From the NCBI GenBank assembly GCA_038373885.1, contig JAWZYV010013552.1, positions 372,001-436,000 on the forward strand: DNA of 64,000 bases. Direction: 5' to 3'. The number at the start of each line of letters is the position of its first letter. Position 1 is the first letter of the stretch. Made by a program: the position numbers and the translations under genes. This DNA comes from Cheiracanthium punctorium (taxonomy: Eukaryota; Arthropoda; Arachnida; Araneae; Cheiracanthiidae). The notes below the pieces were generated by a model that was not told the origin of the DNA, did no database searches, and saw nothing but the letters and a program-made list of their open reading frames with translations. Positions 58,590-64,000 of this stretch are shown one piece after another.

Positions 58590-58607
58590 TCACGTGAAGA
58601 CGGACCA
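58590..58607 (-). promoter_or_regulatory. BEL/Pao candidate primer-binding site
   Basis: On the element strand, TGGTCCGTCTTCACGTG begins 3 nt after the 5' LTR ends (..TACA|TTT). TGG matches the CCA end of a primer tRNA; the tRNA species was not identified. Confidence 0.55.
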
Positions 58608-58610
58608 AAA

Positions 58611-58896
58611 TGTACACACGTCAGCTCAGGCACAACTCTAAAAACTTTGAATGAATAAAGTGGACTGTATATTAAAAATACTCTTTATTTTAATCTGGAT
58701 TTAACAATTTTTGCTGCAGCGTGTATATATCTCGTAACGCCACAGCACACATTTGCCTCTCAAGGCATCTCGTGCACGGTCTCGTACCGTTCTGCCCGGG
58801 GGAAGCGAGAATGCAGAGCTGGCCCTCCGCTGCTAACCACTTGAGAGCCACTTCAAAAGATTTAAGACAGATGCTGCAGACAGAGGCGCTCAAACA
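58611..58896 (-). repeat. BEL/Pao LTR (5' LTR in element orientation)
   Basis: Same 286 bp as the LTR at 52747-53032, no differences found by eye. It would drive transcription towards lower coordinates. Confidence 0.9.
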
Positions 58897-59014
58897 GCTA
58901 CAATAAAACGTGTTCTTATACATTACGGCGCAGGGATACAAATTCTTGAAAGGGCGCTAGAGTCTATATGATGCATTAAATTGAGCTCGATTAGGCACGC
59001 ATATTATAGGTCAC

Positions 59015-59179
59015 CAGGGGCGCAGCCAGAAATTTTTCATAGGGGGGGGGTTACGACTACTACAACTCATGTATACATGTGTGTGATAATGTAGTGAAGA
59101 ATATACATTTTGTATGGCAAAAAATTAACCATGGGGGGGGGTTATGACCCCCCTAACCCCCCCCTTGGCTACGCCCCTG
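59015..59179. mobile_element. hAT-type MITE (CAGGGGCGTAGCCA), third copy
   Basis: Perfect 8-bp duplication TAGGTCAC (59007-59014 and 59180-59187). Ends CAGGGGCGCAGCCA and TTGGCTACGCCCCTG. Same family as the copies at 22097 and 32897 but inserted independently, inside an R1 unit. Confidence 0.9.
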
Positions 59180-59635
59180 TAGGTCACTGTCTTACATGCT
59201 ATGTATATTTTGGGTGTGTATAGGGCTTACAGTTTTTTCTTTTTTTACACAGATTAAAAAATTATACATTGCAGCCTATACATTTAAATTATTTGAAGTC
59301 TGAACACTACATCCTATTGAGTTGAATCAAATTTATTTAAACGCTCGGTAAAGAACAAGTGTTCAGACACACTCCAGATTTTTTGTTTTGCTATTTTTAA
59401 ACATGCTGCAAGTTTAGTGCTCAGATGCATTTCTTGTGCTTGCATAAGAGATTCAGTTTTATGAAAGCAATTTTAATAAATTCGTGATAATATAAATGAT
59501 TATAGAGAGAGTATGATTCAGTAAATTTTAATTAACAATTAACTAATTAATAACATACTAATTAATTAATAACTAATAATTAATAACCTACAACATTTCT
59601 TCCACATCATCCGCGATGGGATTATCAGTTTCATG

Positions 59636-59790
59636 GGCTGCGGTAGCCCATGGGAGAGGTGTCGATCTCGAAGCCGAAAAGTTGTGAGTTCGATCCTGAG
59701 ACCAACCAAAGACCACCGTGCTCGCTAATGGCGACTGGGCACGTTAAATACGTCGCGGTTGCAATTTCTTTAAAGTTCCGATACAAAACG
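59636..59790 (+). repeat. SINE family A, copy 4 (head and part of body)
   Basis: GGGCTGCGGTAGCCCATGGG (A-box region), then GTTGTGAGTTCGATCCTGAG (B box GTTCGATCC). AAAGACCACCGTGCTCG and GGGCACGTTAAATACG in the body match the 6.5 kb copy. Confidence 0.65.
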
Positions 59791-59961
59791 ATACCATAAC
59801 TAAGCCTTGGGATCTTCTGCTTGGTATTTGCTTGAAAATTAAAAAGACCCCCGCTTACGATCGGTAGTGTTGTCATCTATAGGCTTCTGAATGAGGTAGA
59901 AATGAACTGTTAGGGAGTCTGTGGTAGAAATTAACACCCGGAAGGTACTGCCGCTATTGAC

Positions 59962-60198
59962 CTAATCTGCGTTTGGGGTTGGTACAAAATGCTGTGAAGC
60001 AGAAGTGCCTAAGTCCCCATAATCCATGAAAGCAAGACAGACAGTTTCATCGCAAACCTCTTCGTTCTTGATTTTATCATACGTTTGCTCGAATATAGTC
60101 TCCGTTTCTTCCTCTTCGTCGCTATCTTGTAATGGGACTTGCGAGTTATCACAGGTACCACTGCAATTCGTGCACATAACGGAGCACTTTAACCGAGC
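59962..60198 (-). pseudogene. Cys-rich C-terminal fragment of a repetitive arthropod ORF
   Basis: Minus-strand frame reads KGSVKCSVMCTNCSGTCDNS followed by an acidic stretch with DSDEEEETETIF, and ends PTPNAD. The C-x3-C-x2-C-x3-C spacing resembles the Cys-rich tail of uncharacterised, high-copy arthropod ORFs that I associate with mobile elements (from memory, no search run). It is closed upstream by a stop and lacks the rest of the gene. Confidence 0.4.
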
Positions 60199-60262
60199 CT
60201 TTCTATATACCCAAAAATGAAATTTAATAATATAAAACTAGAAATTGAAACGAGGTTATCTG

Positions 60263-60533
60263 AATATTCACAAATCCAAATGCAGATCCAGAGATCATTG
60301 CTAAGGCCGGAGGACGCTTCTTTCTTGAATTATACAGTTACAGTAATGTGGAAAGCAAGAAAATTATGTCTTTAGACAACTATAGATATGCATGCTTCAC
60401 AACATCAGCATATAAAAGTAAATTTAATATTGTGTCGCTATCACCAATCGAAGCAGCAACACGACAACATTCACCTATCACCATTCATCTATTTAAAATT
60501 TCTGATGAATACTTAGACAGCATTTTAAGTTAA
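60263..60533 (+). pseudogene. N-terminal-side fragment of the same kind of ORF
   Basis: Open from after a TGA: NADPEIIAKAGGRFFLELY, then MSLDNYRYACFTTSAYK, then KFNIVSLSPIEAATRQHS, ending at a TAA. The AKAG..F..LY, LD..RY..F and SLPPTEAAA.QHS-like pattern resembles the region that precedes the Cys-rich tail in the same uncharacterised family. It lies head-to-head with the 59962-60198 piece, so the locus seems inverted or doubly inserted. No start codon context; probably dead. Confidence 0.4.
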
Positions 60534-61494
60534 AAATAAAAATTGAAATACCTTTCTGATGCAAAATAATTCGTAATGACCTATTTCTGCATCATGTCAT
60601 ATAATTATTGATGGCTTAAAGTTGCTATTTGACGTAAAATTAATGTTTTTATCAGAAATCATTCAAATGTTTAATGGAGTAAATTCACCACAAATTTTAA
60701 ATAGTTTTACTTTTTGAAAATAAAACTGTGATGACGTCATTCTAGTGGACCTACTGATGACGTAAAAGCTTCTGTTCTCAGGCTTTCTCTATGTAGGAGG
60801 TGTTGGTTGAACTAGACTTTTGTAGCGTTGGTACACCAAAACTATCGATTTTACGAAAAAAAAGTAATTACATAAACTGTAGGAAATTTTCTCTAGTTTC
60901 ATTTTGTATAATTGTTTTTATCGAAAAATGAGTCGGAAACGAGATAGTGTCTAAAAACTGCTTTTAGGAGCCATTTTCCCAATATGACGGCGCAAGCGGC
61001 AAAGATACGAGGTAGCAAAGTTGAAATTCGGAAAGAGCGCATCGAAATATATAAAATAAATGCCAAAACTTCTGAAAAACTTTCTAGGTAAAACTACCAA
61101 ATGCCTGGACTACAATAACTTACACGTTTTAGTTTAGAATTTGGCATTGTTAAGGAGATTCGTAGCTTGCGCTTCCATTGTTGGAAACATAATTGTGATA
61201 ATATTATTGTTACCAAAAATTTGCGACAATAAAAAATATAAATCCTTTTTAACCGAGCTTTCTTAAGTGTGACTTGGGAAAGTGATCATTTATGCAACTT
61301 CGTCTATTTTTGAGGAGAAAAGCTGTAATTTTTTATTGTTAATTTCTTGTATTTTCTACTACTTAATTTTACGCATTAAACTTGCTGGCTGGTAAACTTA
61401 CAATCAATTTCAAAGCGACCATTTAACTGCTCTCGCCGATTTTTACTGCTAATTATTTTGACGCTGCTTTATAACTTTACCTGAGTTAAGCGGA
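60534..61494. other. No recognisable gene
   Basis: AT-rich. TGATGACGTCATTCTAG near 60728 and TGATGACGTAAAAG near 60754 form a small direct repeat with a CRE-like TGACGTCA word. Confidence 0.45.
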
Positions 61495-61560
61495 ATGTCT
61501 GATGACAATTATTTTAGCGTGGCCAGCTCAGGATTGGATTCATACGTAACAGCTCCACGG

Positions 61561-61945
61561 GCACCTGCTCCTCCAAAGCCAGTTCGGTGGGTGTCCATCG
61601 CTCCATTGCCAGTACTTTATCCCGGAGATCTTCTGGAGCTGTTTCTGGCTGACTGCGTCAGTCATTCTTTACCAAAACTAGTTTTGCGGGCACCTGCACG
61701 TCCAAAGCCAGTTCGGTGCGTATCTATCGCTCCATTGCCAGTACTTTATTCCTGAAGTCTTCTGGAACAGTTTTTGGATGACTGCGTTAGTCACTCTTTA
61801 CCAACACTTGTTTTGCGGGCACTTGCATCTCCAAAGCCAGTTCGGTGGGTGTCGTTCGCTCCATTGCAGTACTTTATCTCGGGGATTTTCGAGAGCGGTT
61901 TCTGGATGACTGCGCTCTTTTCCAAAATAGAAAATTTCATTGAAA
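61561..61945 (+). repeat. 129-bp tandem repeat, three units
   Basis: Units start at 61561, 61690 and 61819, each beginning GCACCTGC or GCACTTGC, then CCAAAGCCAGTTCGGTG and CGCTCCATTGCCAGTACTTT. The period is exactly 43 codons, and the plus frame reads KPVRWVSIAPLPVLY-like text in each unit. Stops (after unit 2 begins) and a 1-nt loss in unit 3 break it. More GC-rich than its surroundings. Either a minisatellite or a decayed repeat-containing coding segment. Confidence 0.65.
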
Positions 61946-62504
61946 GCCTCTATCACCAACATAGCTGCAGTTTACATCGAAAGCCTCCAACAGCATGTCT
62001 ACAAATTTCATTGAAATCCTCAACCATTTTTCAGTCACAGACAATAAAACTAATAACAAAGAACGATCCTCTAAGCTACCATCTATGATGAAGTAAATTA
62101 TTCCCTTTAGTTTCTTTTCAGCCAATTTTGTTCACATAGTAAAACTGAACACAAGAACAGGTAAAGATCTATTAAAAGCTGGACATATGCATAACGTAAT
62201 AGCACCAATTAAAAACTCGTGAACAATCTTTCCTCAGAAAAACACAGTCATCCGACTCTAAAATGTCTCATCAATCAGAAACGCAAAGAACTGCTATTCT
62301 ACAGAAAGGATCAATATCTATAAAAAGTTCTCAAATTTGAGAAGCACGAAGCCAAATTATACCGAGCTCTCAGGAGTACATTTCCATTGAAATCAGAAAA
62401 AAAAAAAACTGTTCCACCGCATAAAAAGACAAGATGTTCAAGAAGCTTAAACTATAGAACACTATTCCTTCTATAACAGTCCTATACCGAGTCTGCACAT
62501 GTAT

Positions 62505-62567
62505 AAATCTATGTGTTTATTATGGAATTATACATTGTATAATTCCATAATAAGCACATAGATTTGT
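62505..62567. repeat. Near-perfect 31-bp-arm hairpin
   Basis: AAATCTATGTGTTTATTATG runs into GAATTATACA and is mirrored by TGTATAATTC and CATAATAAGCACATAGATTT with about one mismatch. Practically no loop. May be a small fold-back element or a cruciform site. Confidence 0.8.
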
Positions 62568-62804
62568 AACAGAACAGTTTGTCAAAAAAACCGTACTTTA
62601 CCGTGTCTTTACCGTATACTTTGATGTGCACTGTAGTTTGTTTGTTTTTTTCTCGGTATAAAATTTTCCATCCACCTTCTTAATATTTCATTCCTGTACA
62701 ATTTCGCACCATCGCAATAGTTGAGTGCAGAACTCTTAGTACTATTTTACATTCTTAATTATTTATCCGATTTAAAGCAGTTTCTCTCTTTTATCTCCAG
62801 TATT

Positions 62805-62985
62805 TTTCTCTTTAAAGAAACTTTAGATAAATTTAAAAAATACATTAAAAAAGTATAGGTTAAACCTTCCTCTCCGGTCAAAACCGGTCTCTTTTCTTAG
62901 TTTTTTTTTTTTTTCTCTTTAAAGAAACTGTAAATAAATTTCAAAAATACATAAAAAAGTATAGGTCAAAACCTGGAAAACTGCA
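62805..62985 (+). repeat. Direct duplication of ~65 bp
   Basis: TTTCTCTTTAAAGAAACT.TAAATAAATTT..AAAATACAT.AAAAAAGTATAGGT occurs at ~62809 and ~62914. A short spacer contains TCCGGTCAAAACCGGTCTC and a T-run. Confidence 0.75.
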
Positions 62986-63478
62986 AGAAGTTTCACTGTA
63001 AAACCATGCAAGGTATGAACTTTATAAAAGAAGTCCACTACACATTCTATCACATTGTTTTAAGGGGGAAAATAGATAAAACTTTTGAACGTTTCATAAG
63101 TGTCTTAATTTAGTAAAATAATAAAACGAGGTAGCTTTAATTAGAAAAAATAATACAGGATCACACTATTACATGCTACTTTTAAATTTTGAATTATATT
63201 TTATGTGCATTAGGGTGGAGCGAAAAAAACTTTATTTCAAAATTCACACTGCCTGAGTTATTAAATGGTGCGAAACTGATAAGAACAAATTGTTTCCAAA
63301 TTTCAGCTCAAAATATTGTCATCTTCAGGTTCCACAACGCAAGAGAATATATTTCTAGCTTACTTTTATTAAAATAATAATGTTTAATTAATTAATTGAA
63401 TAATTAGTTATGTTTTCATTATTAAACTGCTTTATTAATGCTTTATTATTACATTTCAATGCTGTAAATCGCAGATGA

Positions 63479-63709
63479 AGGGCGAGATTCAAGTGAAACG
63501 CGCGCGATCGAGTTCGAATCGAACATTTTTCAGTCCCCAGTTCAGAGTTCAGTCCCCAGAATGCTTCCAATGAACAAACCTATCGCACTGTCACGTGATC
63601 AAAACACGATTGTTTTGTTTCATTTGAATAAGAAACATTGATATATTTCGAAGTTTCACTTGTTCGACGCGGAAAACGTTCGGATTGTGTTTCACTTGAA
63701 TCTCGCCCT
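63479..63709. mobile_element. MITE with perfect 21-bp TIR
   Basis: AGGGCGAGATTCAAGTGAAA(C) at the left is exactly complementary to (G)TTTCACTTGAATCTCGCCCT at the right. The interior has CAGTTCAGAGTTCAGTCCCC direct repeats. No unambiguous target duplication, so the superfamily is open. Confidence 0.8.
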
Positions 63710-63717
63710 AAGAAGCA

Positions 63718-63897
63718 AATGTCGACTTAGGATCTGATTCAGAAATTGAATATACCTCAGAAAATGCTGACGATTTCGTTAGTCAGGAAGGCGAATGTCG
63801 GAAAACGACTGAGGATGAGATTCCCTAAATCTCCAAGACAGGCCAAATGCCCAAATTAGCCGTTGTTCTTGATAGATTAGGTGTATCGGAGTATTAA
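63718..63897 (+). pseudogene. Possible fragment of a repetitive arthropod ORF
   Basis: Plus-strand frame reads DLGSDSEIEYTSENADDFV, a stop after TTEDEIP, then MPKLAVVLDRLGVSEY. Acidic then 'LAVV.DR.GVS'-like text recalls uncharacterised mobile-element-associated proteins. Short and broken by a stop; weak. Confidence 0.25.
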
Positions 63898-64000
63898 TTA
63901 TTCAATAAATTAATTAAACGTAATTATTTCAATAGAAATTCATAAAAGACTAAAAAAGACACTGGGAATATATTCGCTTGGTGATTGAACCTGAAGGTGA

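Larger units (their letters stand above)
52747..58896 (-). mobile_element. Complete BEL/Pao LTR retrotransposon
   Basis: 6150 bp, transcribed on the minus strand, bounded by a perfect 5-bp duplication GCTAC (52742-52746 and 58897-58901). Two 286-bp LTRs (TG..CA) look identical base for base. Order in the element: LTR, candidate primer-binding site, 229-nt leader, one gag-pol ORF, polypurine tract, LTR. There is no env-like ORF (only ~150 nt between pol and the 3' LTR). Identical LTRs and an uninterrupted ORF indicate a very recent insertion that may still be able to move. Confidence 0.95.
52111..59370 (+). repeat. R1 repeat, four units, split by BEL/Pao and a hAT MITE
   Basis: 52111-52746 and 58902-59370 are two parts of one R1 copy. 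The left part starts AAATGTACCATGTAAGGAAA and holds units from ~52284, ~52470 and ~52645. The third is cut at GGCTAC and resumes after the retrotransposon with ATTACGGCGCAGGG and TTCTTGAAAGGGCGCTAG. A fourth unit (~58973) is cut by the hAT MITE at 59015. The end GTGTTCAGACACACTCCAG matches the R1 3' boundary. Confidence 0.7.

Overview
This is eukaryotic nuclear DNA: AT-rich, without operons, with about 30 mobile-element copies, microsatellites and only one convincing host coding exon. An arachnid, most likely a spider, fits best. This is inferred from the Tc1-type transposase, the BEL/Pao polyprotein, Helitrons with CTAG ends and several tRNA-derived SINE families. I cannot name the species.

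Layout. 0-21.5 kb: SINE copies, a mariner deletion derivative (4.2-4.8 kb), a dead full-length Tc1-like element (7.4-8.7 kb), a terminal-inverted-repeat (TIR) hairpin MITE (10.9 kb), head-to-tail Helitron-like modules (11.5-15.4 kb), and pogo-like and piggyBac-like MITEs. 21.9-33.3 kb: two copies of one non-autonomous Helitron in inverted orientation (21878-24685 minus, 30281-33286 plus). Each carries the last ~55 codons of a PIF1-type helicase, a hAT MITE and a tandem-unit repeat called R1 here. The 5.6 kb between them holds SINEs, a minisatellite and a 5S-rRNA-like SINE. 33.4-47.8 kb: mostly unique AT-rich sequence with scattered MITEs, a perfect 47-bp palindrome and decayed tandem repeats. 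47.8-48.5 kb: a GC-richer block that reads, on the minus strand, as promoter, 5' UTR and first coding exon (signal peptide, then a phase-1 splice donor). The AT-rich DNA to its left may be the first intron. 49.6-51.6 kb: pogo and hAT MITEs and a tandem repeat. 52.1-59.4 kb: an R1 copy split by an apparently intact BEL/Pao retrotransposon with identical LTRs and by a hAT MITE. 59.6-64 kb: SINE, fragments of a Cys-rich repetitive arthropod protein, a 129-bp tandem repeat, hairpins and a MITE.

How the parts relate. The window records layered transposition. R1 and a hAT MITE entered a Helitron before that Helitron duplicated. R1 copies carry 1, 2, 3 and 4 tandem units at four loci. The BEL/Pao element is the youngest layer (identical LTRs, 5-bp target duplication, one 1729-codon ORF). 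I found no evidence of an undescribed multi-gene system. The best leads are the Helitron/R1 history, the 5S-like SINE, the intact BEL/Pao element and the signal-peptide exon.
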